Assembly (NCBI GenBank): GCA_003133205.1
Contig: PKWK01000342.1
Coordinates: forward strand, 1 to 8,987
Direction of reading: 5' to 3'
Origin: Granulicella sp.
GTDB lineage: Bacteria; Acidobacteriota; Terriglobia; Terriglobales; Acidobacteriaceae
DNA length: 8,987 nucleotides
Of the stretch, positions 1-5,275 are shown piece by piece (the stretch's first letter is position 1; each line of letters opens with the position of its first letter). Below the pieces are notes generated by a model. The model had not been told where the DNA came from. It searched no databases and saw nothing but the letters and a program-made list of their open reading frames with translations. The translations under genes were made by a program, and so were the position numbers.

Positions 1-1
1 G

Positions 2-346
2 CGTCAAGTAAATACCCCTATCCAAATATGTTTTGGACCACACGACCTTCAACTCCGCTTCGCAGAAGGCACGCGTATTTCAATCGAATCGTCGGTCGGA
101 TACGGCGTCACTGGCGGGGACTATGAGAAAAGAACCATTGGAGAGGAATCGGGGTTGACCAATGTCCTCAAAGATCCTTGTTTCCTGCTGCGCCTCTTGA
201 TGAAGAGCATTGAGACTGTCAGCTGGACTCTGGAAGGAACGACGACTCTGACGTTTGAAGATGGATACCAGCTGCAAATCTACGACGACAGCCAGCAATT
301 TGAGTCCTACAACATAGGAAACGGCGACCAACTGATCGTCGTTTGA
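2..346 (+). CDS. DUF6188-like protein, C-terminal part (5' end outside window)
   Basis: The frame is open from the first codon of the window to a TGA at 344-346, giving at least 114 residues. The gene therefore starts upstream, and the TTG at 155 is only an internal codon. Visible blocks are 'CFGPHDLQLRFAEGTRISIES' split over about residues 10-30, then 'LTLTFEDGYQLQIYDDS' and 'FESYNIG' near the C-terminus. Two 'xLxFxDGxxLxIxDDSxxxESYxI' halves of this sort are typical, from memory, of DUF6188, a small soluble family of unknown function. There is no signal peptide or membrane segment in the visible part. Base composition is clearly less GC-rich and codon use less biased than in aspS or typA, which may mean a recently acquired or weakly expressed gene. 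That a coding frame ends here is near certain. The family name is moderately sure, and I assign no function. Confidence 0.65.
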   Translation, partial: RQVNTPIQICFGPHDLQLRFAEGTRISIESSVGYGVTGGDYEKRTIGEESGLTNVLKDPCFLLRLLMKSIETVSWTLEGTTTLTFEDGYQLQIYDDSQQFESYNIGNGDQLIVV

Positions 347-396
347 CCACACGGGAACCAAGCTTCTCGCTTCGGTGTCTATTCGCATGGACACCC

Positions 397-1008
397 ATGC
401 TGCGCAGGAGCTTCCTCAGTGGCGCGTTGGCGACGACGGCTCTTGCGGGCCAGACGCGGATGCGCGAATCCGGCACGAAGCTGGCAAAGGCTGCGGCGAA
501 TCAGCTTGGCTTGACGACCAGCTACGATCCGAACTACACGAAGATTGCGTATCCGGGCGGCGATGTGCCGCGCACGACCGGCGTCTGCGCGGATGTGGTA
601 GTGCGTGCGGCGCAGGACGGGCTCAGCCTTGATCTGCAGCAACTGGTCCACGAAGATATGGCGCGCGATTTCGCCGACTATCCGAAGGCGTGGGGCGCGC
701 GTGGGCCGGATGCGAACATCGACCATCGTCGCGTGCTGAATCTGGAGGCCTTCTGGCGACGCGCCGGAGCCTGCCTGTGGACCGCCAGAGTCAAGGCTGC
801 CGGCGATGCTTTTCCGTTTCCGATCGAGGTCGGCGACCTGTTGACGTGGCTGCTGGATGGGAAGCTGCCGCATGTCGGGATCGTGGTTGCGGCGAACTCC
901 TCCGGGGCCAGCGTCGTCCACAATATCGGCGCGGGCGTGCAGCAGAACTGGCTGGTGGACTTCGAGGTTCACCAGGCGAAGGGGCACTATCGCTGGCCTA
1001 CGACGTAA
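397..1008 (+). CDS. DUF1287 family exported protein
   Basis: This encodes 203 residues. The chosen ATG at 397 gives a leader 'MLRRSFLSGALATTALA', with a twin-arginine-like RRSFL motif, a short hydrophobic stretch and an AxA-type end, so export through Tat (or Sec) is likely. An in-frame TTG at 343 overlaps the previous stop (TTGA) and would add 18 residues before the leader. I prefer 397, although no strong ribosome site precedes either start. The mature part carries the DUF1287 hallmarks: 'YDPNYTKIAYPGGDVP' (43-58), 'GVCADVVVRA' with Cys64, 'NIDHRRVLNL' (107-116), 'GDLLTW' (146-151), 'LPHVGIVV' with His159, and 'VVHNIGAG' with His175. A Cys followed by His in this order recalls the NlpC/P60-type cysteine peptidase fold, so a cell-wall or periplasmic hydrolase is possible, but that is inference. 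The length is normal for the family. Confidence 0.85.
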   Translation: MLRRSFLSGALATTALAGQTRMRESGTKLAKAAANQLGLTTSYDPNYTKIAYPGGDVPRTTGVCADVVVRAAQDGLSLDLQQLVHEDMARDFADYPKAWGARGPDANIDHRRVLNLEAFWRRAGACLWTARVKAAGDAFPFPIEVGDLLTWLLDGKLPHVGIVVAANSSGASVVHNIGAGVQQNWLVDFEVHQAKGHYRWPTT

Positions 1009-1052
1009 CGGTGCAGGCTGCTCCCGGTCCCCTAGTTGAACCTGCCTGCGAC

Positions 1053-1081
1053 TTGACCTGTAGGCAAAGTGTATACATAAT
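1053..1081 (+). promoter_or_regulatory. sigma70-like promoter of the toxin-antitoxin operon
   Basis: TTGACC (1053-1058) and CATAAT (1076-1081) are separated by exactly 17 bp, close to the TTGACA/TATAAT consensus. A start site 6-8 bp after the -10 would fall at about 1088, the A of the antitoxin ATG, so the transcript is probably leaderless. No Shine-Dalgarno sequence precedes the ATG, which agrees with this. Confidence 0.7.
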
Positions 1082-1088
1082 ATCTACA
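1059..1088 (+). promoter_or_regulatory. symmetric four-half-site operator, probable antitoxin autoregulatory site
   Basis: The layout is TGTAG (1059-1063), 6 bp, the perfect palindrome TGTATACA (1070-1077), 6 bp, then CTACA (1084-1088). All elements are mirror-symmetric about position 1073.5. The site begins right after the -35, covers the -10 and ends on the first base of the antitoxin ATG. Ribbon-helix-helix antitoxins bind such short inverted half-sites as dimers of dimers, so autorepression by the downstream antitoxin, or by the antitoxin-toxin complex, is the natural reading. The symmetry is seen directly; the binding is inferred. Confidence 0.65.
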
Positions 1089-1378
1089 TGGCTTCCTCGA
1101 CTGCAGTTCGTAAACCGCTTGGCGTTCGGGCGACACCGGAGCAGCATCGCGTGCTCACCGAGGCGGCTGCTCGGCAGAATCGCTCGGTCAGCAGCTTCGT
1201 GCTGACAGCGGCTTTGGAGGCGGCTCGAGAAACGACCGCGAGGCCAAAGCGCAGCCGCGAAGAGATCAAGGCCATCCTGCAGGCGGCGCGCGAAGCGGTG
1301 CAAGAGGTAGTTCCAGCAAACCGCGACATCCTCGAAGAGTTCCTCGCCGAACGCAGAGCGGAAGCCGCACGTGAGTGA
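1088..1378 (+). CDS. ribbon-helix-helix antitoxin (DUF1778/CopG-like)
   Basis: This encodes 96 residues. The N-terminal part, 'KPLGVRATPEQHRVLTEAA' (about 9-27) followed by 'RQNRSVSSFVLTAALEAA' (about 29-46), has the β-α-α layout of the Arc/CopG/DUF1778 ribbon-helix-helix fold. The short β strand would contact DNA and the 'S-SFV--AAL' helix would form the dimer core. The rest (about 50-96) is charged and helical, rich in Glu/Arg/Ala, as expected for the tail that wraps around and neutralises a toxin. The stop overlaps the start of the PIN-domain gene by 8 bp, so the two are one translationally coupled operon. A matching promoter and operator lie directly upstream. DUF1778 antitoxins are best known as partners of GNAT acetyltransferase toxins (TacT type), so pairing with a PIN toxin is less usual. 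The role as antitoxin is well supported by context, while the exact subfamily is less certain. Confidence 0.85.
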   Translation: MASSTAVRKPLGVRATPEQHRVLTEAAARQNRSVSSFVLTAALEAARETTARPKRSREEIKAILQAAREAVQEVVPANRDILEEFLAERRAEAARE

Positions 1379-1754
1379 ATCTGTTCTCGACTCTTCCGTA
1401 CTGATCGCGGTCCTGAGGAATGAGCGGCTCGATAATGACGTGATTGATGTCGTTGACGGCGCCGTGATCAGCGCGGCAAACTTCGCAGAGGTCTGGACAA
1501 GGATTCACGATCTCGGATTGACAAACGATCCTCGTGCCCAGGCGATCTTCACCCTGCTCGCTCGCGTCGAACCCTTCACCGAATCTCAGGCGCGTCTGGC
1601 GGCTGATCTGCGACCCGCAACTAAGTCCGCAGGGTTGTCGCTTGGCGATCGCGCATGCCTCGCACTTGCTTTGGAGATCGGTGGCGAGGTTTATACCGCT
1701 GATCGTCAATGGTCGAACATTAGCGTCGGCTGCCCCATTCATCTCATTCGCTAG
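1371..1754 (+). CDS. vapC: PIN-domain ribonuclease toxin, VapC family
   Basis: This encodes 127 residues from a GTG start that overlaps the antitoxin stop by 8 bp (1371-1378), and the length is typical of VapC. The acidic PIN residues are all present: Asp7 in 'VLDSSVLIAVL', Glu40 in 'SAANFAEV', Asp93 in 'SLGDRACLALA' and Asp111 in 'VYTADRQW'. These coordinate the Mg2+/Mn2+ ions for single-strand RNA cleavage, so the nuclease should be active. Known VapC toxins cut initiator or other tRNAs, or the sarcin-ricin loop of 23S rRNA. The target here cannot be read from sequence. The partner antitoxin is just upstream and aspS begins 30 bp downstream in the same direction, so some toxin-operon transcripts may read into aspS. 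The start is fixed by the overlap and by the lack of an ATG before the first catalytic Asp. Confidence 0.9.
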   Translation: MSESVLDSSVLIAVLRNERLDNDVIDVVDGAVISAANFAEVWTRIHDLGLTNDPRAQAIFTLLARVEPFTESQARLAADLRPATKSAGLSLGDRACLALALEIGGEVYTADRQWSNISVGCPIHLIR

Positions 1755-1769
1755 AGGCGCCAAAGTTCG

Positions 1770-1775
1770 TACAAT
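1770..1775 (+). promoter_or_regulatory. possible -10 element for aspS
   Basis: TACAAT lies in the 30-bp gap between the toxin gene and aspS, ending 9 bp before the GTG start. The hexamer 17 bp upstream, TTCGCT inside the end of the toxin gene, is a poor -35. AGGAAG (1776-1781) follows but sits only 3 bp before the GTG, which is close for a ribosome site. This is a weak call. It matters because aspS is essential and needs a promoter independent of the toxin operon. Confidence 0.3.
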
Positions 1776-1784
1776 AGGAAGATC

Positions 1785-3680
1785 GTGACTTTAGACTTTT
1801 TAGGCAGTTTGCAGCGGACGCAGATGTGTGGAGAGCTTCGCGCGGAACATGCGGGGCAGGACGTTGTGCTGATGGGCTGGGTGAACCGTCGGCGCGACCA
1901 TGGCGGGCTGATCTTTCTCGATCTGCGCGACCGGACCGGCATCGCGCAGGTGGTGGTCGACGAGAAGGTCGGCACGGCGCATGACAAGGCCGACGCGGCG
2001 CGCTCGGAGTACGTGGTCGCGGTGAAGGGACACGTGCGGCGGCGCGGGGCGGGGCTCGAGAACCCGAACATGGCGACCGGCGAGATCGAAGTTGTCGCCG
2101 ACGAGTTGTTGCTGCTGAACGAGGCGAAGACGCCTCCGTTCTCGCCTGCGGAAGAGGCGATTGCGAATGAAGAGGTGCGGCTGAAGTATCGCTACCTCGA
2201 CCTGCGGCGCATCGAGATGCAGAAGAACTTCGCGCTGAGAAGCCGCGTGGCGATGGCGATTCGCAACTATCTCGTCGGCGAAGGATTTCTCGAGATCGAG
2301 ACGCCGTTCATGACGCGATCGACGCCCGAGGGTGCGCGCGATTACCTGGTGCCGAGCCGCGTGCATGCGGGACATTTCTATGCGCTGCCGCAGTCGCCGC
2401 AGATCTTCAAGCAGATTTTGATGATCTCGGGCTTCGATCGCTACTTCCAGGTGGCGCGGTGCTTTCGCGATGAGGACCTGCGCGCCGATCGGCAGCCGGA
2501 GTTCACGCAGATCGATCTGGAGATGAGCTTTCCCACGCAGGACACGATCTTTCGCGTGGCCGAGGGCTTTCTGACCGCGGCGTTTGCGGCTGCGGGCGTC
2601 ACGCTGACGACTCCGTTCGTGCGCATGACGTATGACGAGGCGATCAAGAACTACGGCATCGATAAGCCGGATATGCGGCTGCCGGCGATGGTGTCGCTGA
2701 CGGACGAGCTGACGCCGGAGCTGCGCGAGAAGCTGAAGATCGAACAGGCACTGCCGGTGCTGGGGTTCATCATTCCAGGCGTCGGCGAGCTGAGCGGGAC
2801 CGCGCGCAAGGCGCTGCTCGGCGAGGTGCGCGCAGGCTTCGGCGACTGCGGGCTCGATCTGCTGGACGTGGCCCGGCTGAAGACGAATGCGGAGTTTGCG
2901 CCGCTGGCCGCGGAGATTGAGGCGAAACTGGAGGAGCAGTTTTCTCAGCCAAAACACGATCAGGACGGTCCTTGGTTGGACGGTGTAACAAGGCATGCCA
3001 CCGTCACGGATCACTCTGGCGATTTGATCGTGGTCGTCACGCCGAAGCTCGGGACGCCGGCGATGTGGAACTTTGATCCGCAGTGGATCTGGAAGCGGGT
3101 TGGGGCGCTGCGGCTGCAACTTGGGGCGAAGTTTGCGGACAAGCATGGGCGCTTTGCGAAGACCGGGACCGAGGCGGACTTCAAGTTTGCGTGGGTCACC
3201 GACTTTCCCATGTACGAGTGGAACGAAGAGACGAAGACGTGGGACGCGGCGCACCATCCGTTCACGTCGCCGCACGAGGACGACATCCTGGCGGGGCGGC
3301 TGACCAACGATAAAGGTGCGGTGCGCGCGCTGGCGTACGACATCGTGCTGAACGGGACGGAGCTTGGGTCGGGTTCGATCCGTATCCATCGCAAGGATGT
3401 GCAGGCGGAGATCTTCCGGTCGCTCGGCATGTCGGACGCGGAGGCCAAGGAGCGGTTTGGCTTCTTCCTCGACGCGCTGGAGTATGGGACGCCTCCGCAT
3501 GGCGGGATCGCGCTGGGGCTGGATCGGATTGTGATGATCCTGGCCGGTGCGACGAGCCTGCGCGAGGTGATCGCCTTCCCGAAGACGGCCAAGGCCATCG
3601 ACCTGATGTGCGACTCGCCGTCGCCCGTCAGCGACCACCAGTTGCGGGAGCTGCATCTGCGGATCGTGAATCGGAGCTGA
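1785..3680 (+). CDS. aspS: aspartyl-tRNA synthetase, probably non-discriminating (Asp/Asn)
   Basis: This encodes 631 residues from a GTG start, somewhat longer than the usual bacterial 580-600. It is a cytosolic class II enzyme that charges tRNA(Asp) using ATP. In order it shows an N-terminal OB-fold anticodon-binding domain ('CGELRAEHAGQ', 'GWVNRRRDHGGLIFLDLRDR', about 15-120), motif 1 ('FLEIETPFMTRSTPEGARDY'), motif 2 with 'FRDEDLRADRQPEFTQIDLE' (Phe227-Arg228), the bacterial GAD insertion domain (about 300-430) and motif 3 'GGIALGLDRIVM' with Arg581. His39 in 'RRRDHGG' and Gly90 in 'RRRGAGLENPNMATGE' align with the two positions that, in Pseudomonas aeruginosa AspRS, mark enzymes charging both tRNA(Asp) and tRNA(Asn). 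E. coli has Leu and Lys there. Asn-tRNA would then be finished by GatCAB, which is not in this window. Residues about 386-411, within or next to the GAD domain, form an extra segment with atypical codons. The gene follows a toxin-antitoxin operon by 30 bp. Confidence 0.97.
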   Translation: MTLDFLGSLQRTQMCGELRAEHAGQDVVLMGWVNRRRDHGGLIFLDLRDRTGIAQVVVDEKVGTAHDKADAARSEYVVAVKGHVRRRGAGLENPNMATGEIEVVADELLLLNEAKTPPFSPAEEAIANEEVRLKYRYLDLRRIEMQKNFALRSRVAMAIRNYLVGEGFLEIETPFMTRSTPEGARDYLVPSRVHAGHFYALPQSPQIFKQILMISGFDRYFQVARCFRDEDLRADRQPEFTQIDLEMSFPTQDTIFRVAEGFLTAAFAAAGVTLTTPFVRMTYDEAIKNYGIDKPDMRLPAMVSLTDELTPELREKLKIEQALPVLGFIIPGVGELSGTARKALLGEVRAGFGDCGLDLLDVARLKTNAEFAPLAAEIEAKLEEQFSQPKHDQDGPWLDGVTRHATVTDHSGDLIVVVTPKLGTPAMWNFDPQWIWKRVGALRLQLGAKFADKHGRFAKTGTEADFKFAWVTDFPMYEWNEETKTWDAAHHPFTSPHEDDILAGRLTNDKGAVRALAYDIVLNGTELGSGSIRIHRKDVQAEIFRSLGMSDAEAKERFGFFLDALEYGTPPHGGIALGLDRIVMILAGATSLREVIAFPKTAKAIDLMCDSPSPVSDHQLRELHLRIVNRS

Positions 3681-3758
3681 TGCCCCCCGGGGTGTACCTT
3701 TAAGTCGTTTTAATACAATGACATGCTGGCGTTAGGTTTGGGGTGGGTAGAGAGCATT

Positions 3759-3801
3759 CCCACGATAACCTCGCCTGCGGCTCGGTGATCATGGGGCACC
3801 C
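3759..3801 (+). repeat. dispersed intergenic repeat, family C (CCACGATAA…GGTGATCATGGGGCACCC)
   Basis: The segment starts CCACGATAA and ends GGTGATCATGGGGCACCC, and it matches 7268-7312 at both ends while the middle differs. The middle here (CTCGCCTGCGGCTCGG) can only fold weakly, whereas the other copy has a CCCT/AGGG stem. It lies in the aspS/rhomboid convergent gap, 6 bp before a family B copy. No terminator with a U-tract is visible after aspS, so these elements may end both transcripts. That role is inference. Confidence 0.75.
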
Positions 3802-3807
3802 GCAGAG

Positions 3808-3845
3808 ACGAAATACGGGGGTTCTTCGCTGCGCTCAGAATGACA
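3808..3845 (+). repeat. dispersed intergenic repeat, family B, short variant
   Basis: GACGAAATACGGGGGTTCTT, then CGCTGCGCTCAGAATGACAA, matches the copies at 4807-4861, 4897-4955 and 7185-7236 in both outer parts. This copy lacks the CCCC…GGGTC portion of the longer variants, so the stem is TTCT…AGAA with a short loop. It ends 15 bp before the 3' end of the rhomboid gene. On the minus strand it reads as the TCATTCTGAGCG-type intergenic palindrome seen in many bacterial genomes (from memory). Confidence 0.8.
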
Positions 3846-3859
3846 ATTCCTAGGTTGGG

Positions 3860-4696
3860 CTAGTTCATCCAGCGCTTGTCGTTGGGGTCTTTTTTGGCGT
3901 CGGGGTCGATGTAGCGGCCCTCCTGGTCGAAGTGGACCTTGCGGCCCTGTTTGCCCATGTAGACCTCGAACTTGCGGGCGGCGCGGCGGCGTTTGTAGCG
4001 GTAGTAGGCGTTGCGCATGCCGAAGATCCGCTCGCTGAAGCTGAAGGTAAGGCCACGACGCGGGGCGTAGTTGACGTAGAGGAATCCGCAGAATCCGCCG
4101 GAGAGTTCCAGCAGGGCGCCGAAGGTGTTGCCGGCTTTCAGCAGGACGGCGAGATCGATGAGGATATAGATCGCGACCAGATATTTTGCCCGGATGCGGA
4201 CGGGAAAGGGGATGAGCATGAACTCCAGATCGCCCATGCGCGTGGCGATGGCGATGAGGATGCCGAAGAGGCCGGCGAAGGCGCCGCCGGCGACGTCCTG
4301 TGGGCCGAAGTGCAGGATGCGCGCGAAGGAAACGATGGTGGCGAGGAGTGCTCCGCCGATGGCTGAGGTGAAGTAGAGTTCGCCGAGGAAGCGGCTGCCG
4401 TAGGAGCCTTCGAGGATCGGCCCGCAGAACCAGAGCGTCAACATGCTGCCGAGGATCGAGAAGATTCCCTGCTCGATGAAGGAGTAGGTGGCGAGTTGCC
4501 AGATTTCGCCATGCGCGACGGCGATCGGCTGGAAGGAAAGATAGCCGAGGATCGGCAAGGTGATGCCGGGCGCGAGCTGGACCAGGATGGCGATGGCGAA
4601 GAAGGCGCCTACGTTGGCGAGGATGAGCCGGCGCACGGTTCCTTCGAACGGCGGTAGGGTCAACGTGGTGGGGGCTGAGCGCGGCATGCTCTCCAT
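3860..4696 (-). CDS. rhomboid-fold membrane protein lacking catalytic residues
   Basis: This encodes 278 residues with about six membrane segments (roughly 23-42, 69-92, 103-125, 134-152, 172-188, 193-209) and a basic, charged C-terminal tail (about 225-278) ending 'DPDAKKDPNDKRWMN'. The spacing and motifs fit the rhomboid fold. 'LTLWFCGPILEGSYGS' (86-101) matches the usual 'LW-FG--LE---GS' segment, and 'GGAFAGLFGIL' (137-147) sits where GxSGAxxG should be. However, the serine position is Phe or Ala, the His/Asn of the second segment are Ser80 and Ser84, and the last-segment His is absent ('ELSGGFCGFLY'). It should therefore be a non-proteolytic rhomboid relative that binds membrane proteins or assists in quality control, as known for iRhoms and derlins in eukaryotes. 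A second in-frame ATG at 4687 (Met4) is an equal start candidate, and GGAG lies just before it. The gene converges with aspS and has no operon partners here. Confidence 0.85.
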   Translation of the reverse strand: MESMPRSAPTTLTLPPFEGTVRRLILANVGAFFAIAILVQLAPGITLPILGYLSFQPIAVAHGEIWQLATYSFIEQGIFSILGSMLTLWFCGPILEGSYGSRFLGELYFTSAIGGALLATIVSFARILHFGPQDVAGGAFAGLFGILIAIATRMGDLEFMLIPFPVRIRAKYLVAIYILIDLAVLLKAGNTFGALLELSGGFCGFLYVNYAPRRGLTFSFSERIFGMRNAYYRYKRRRAARKFEVYMGKQGRKVHFDQEGRYIDPDAKKDPNDKRWMN

Positions 4697-4733
4697 TTCA
4701 ACATAAGAGACAGTGATCAGGGGTCGAGAGACA

Positions 4734-4789
4734 GTGGTAAGTGGTCAGTGGTAAGTGGTCAGTGGTAAGTGGTCAGTGGTAAGTGGTCA
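4734..4789 (+). repeat. tandem repeat, four perfect 14-bp units GTGGTAAGTGGTCA
   Basis: Units occupy 4734-4747, 4748-4761, 4762-4775 and 4776-4789 without mismatch. Each unit is itself nearly two copies of a 7-bp word (GTGGTAA, GTGGTCA). Degenerate traces precede it (CAGTGATCAG at 4711-4720, GAGACAGTGG). It starts 38 bp upstream of the rhomboid start codon, so on the minus strand it lies in that gene's promoter region. The same 14-bp unit occurs at 5943-5970. Short ORFs here reading VSGKWSVVSG are products of the repeat, not genes. Confidence 0.95.
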
Positions 4790-4806
4790 GACGGAACAAG
4801 ACGGCA

Positions 4807-4861
4807 GGCAAAGGCGAAATACGGGGGTCTCTCCACTGCGCTGCGCTCCGGTCGAGATGAC
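4807..4861 (+). repeat. dispersed intergenic repeat, family B, divergent copy
   Basis: It opens with GGCAAAGGCGAAATACGGGG, identical to the next copy at 4897, and then diverges to TCTCTCCACTGCGCTGCGC and ends GTCGAGATGAC in place of CAGAATGAC. The internal GTCTCTCCACTGCG…GTCGAGATGAC arms keep partial stem pairing, so it looks like a different subtype of the same element. The two starts are exactly 90 bp apart, so the pair reads as a tandem duplication followed by divergence. Confidence 0.75.
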
Positions 4862-4896
4862 GCGGTTTGGGGCGGGCGTGGAGAAGAACAGGCAAC

Positions 4897-4955
4897 GGCA
4901 AAGGCGAAATACGGGGGTTCTTCCCCGTTCGCTACGCTCAGGGTCAGAATGACAA
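4897..4955 (+). repeat. dispersed intergenic repeat, family B, long variant
   Basis: It runs from GGCAAAGGCGAAATACGGGG through TTCTTCCCC, GTTCGCTACGCTCA and GGGTCAGAATGACAA. It can fold as TTCT-TC-CCC paired with GGG-TC-AGAA around a loop containing CGCTACGC. From TTCTTCCCC through CAGAATGACA it is identical to 7185-7236. Minor direct repeats ATGACAACTC at 4949-4958 and 4975-4984 follow. Confidence 0.85.
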
Positions 4956-5128
4956 CTCAAGAAAGATGCTGCACATGACAACTCCAACAACTGGAGGCTG
5001 CGGGTGGGGGTTAGTGGCGCTTCGGGCGAAATGCGAGGAAGCTGTGCGATGTTCGGACCGAGTACTGCGTCCTGGTGTGGTTAACGATCCATCTGGCTTG
5101 AAACCAGCGGGGTGTGGGAATTGAGCGC
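4956..5128. other. gene-free intergenic stretch of unknown content
   Basis: No convincing coding frame occurs on either strand. The 67-codon minus-strand frame at 5011-5214 and the plus frame at 4867-5124 lack ribosome sites and recognisable domains. CTGGCTTGAAACCAG (5092-5106) is a small perfect 4-bp stem with a 7-base loop. It is not a tRNA: no cloverleaf or CCA end is found. The stretch may hold upstream regulatory sequence for the promoter at 5129, or degraded sequence. Confidence 0.5.
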
Positions 5129-5157
5129 TTGACGTGGGCGGGACAGCTACTCATACT
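5129..5157 (+). promoter_or_regulatory. sigma70-like promoter upstream of the LysW-like gene
   Basis: TTGACG (5129-5134) and CATACT (5152-5157) are 17 bp apart and close to consensus. A start near 5164 would give a leader of about 110 nt before the ATG at 5276. That is long enough for regulation, but I see no recognisable riboswitch in it. Confidence 0.5.
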
Positions 5158-5262
5158 ATCGGTGGCGGGTGTGCCGTTGCGTATCTCTGGCGGGTGTTCA
5201 GGGCGGTGGCGCAAAGTGACCTGTGGGGCATCCCATAGGCCGAATTCAACGTTCTAAGTTGC

Positions 5263-5267
5263 GGAGG
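5263..5267 (+). promoter_or_regulatory. strong ribosome binding site of the LysW-like gene
   Basis: GGAGG lies 8 bp before the ATG at 5276, which fixes that start. It is among the clearest Shine-Dalgarno sequences in the window, and unlike several neighbours this gene clearly has a leader. Confidence 0.85.
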
Positions 5268-5275
5268 CTCCGATC

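Noticed and set aside
379..987. 202-codon minus-strand frame opposite the DUF1287 gene
   Set aside because: Shadow frame with Arg-rich composition; the plus-strand protein has clear family motifs.
1800..3656. 618-codon open frame on the minus strand opposite aspS
   Set aside because: It mirrors aspS in a GC-rich gene with strong third-position bias. The product is rich in Arg/His/Gln/Leu with no domain, and aspS is certain.
3681..3758. Possible rho-independent terminator after aspS (CCCCCCGGGG)
   Set aside because: The stem has no loop of workable size and no U-tract follows; TTTTAATACAAT there is more promoter-like but drives nothing.
4734..4789. CRISPR array
   Set aside because: The 14-bp units are contiguous with no spacers, and there are no cas genes.
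4755..4978. Short plus-strand frames beginning MVSGKWSVVSG
   Set aside because: They are translations of the 14-bp tandem repeat and the family B repeats; no ribosome site or conserved protein.
4956..5128. tRNA or known small RNA gene
   Set aside because: No cloverleaf, T-loop GTTCGA or CCA end; only one small stem is visible.
5011..5214. 67-codon minus-strand frame in the gene-free region
   Set aside because: No ribosome binding site, no domain, unbalanced composition, and it overlaps a good promoter on the other strand.
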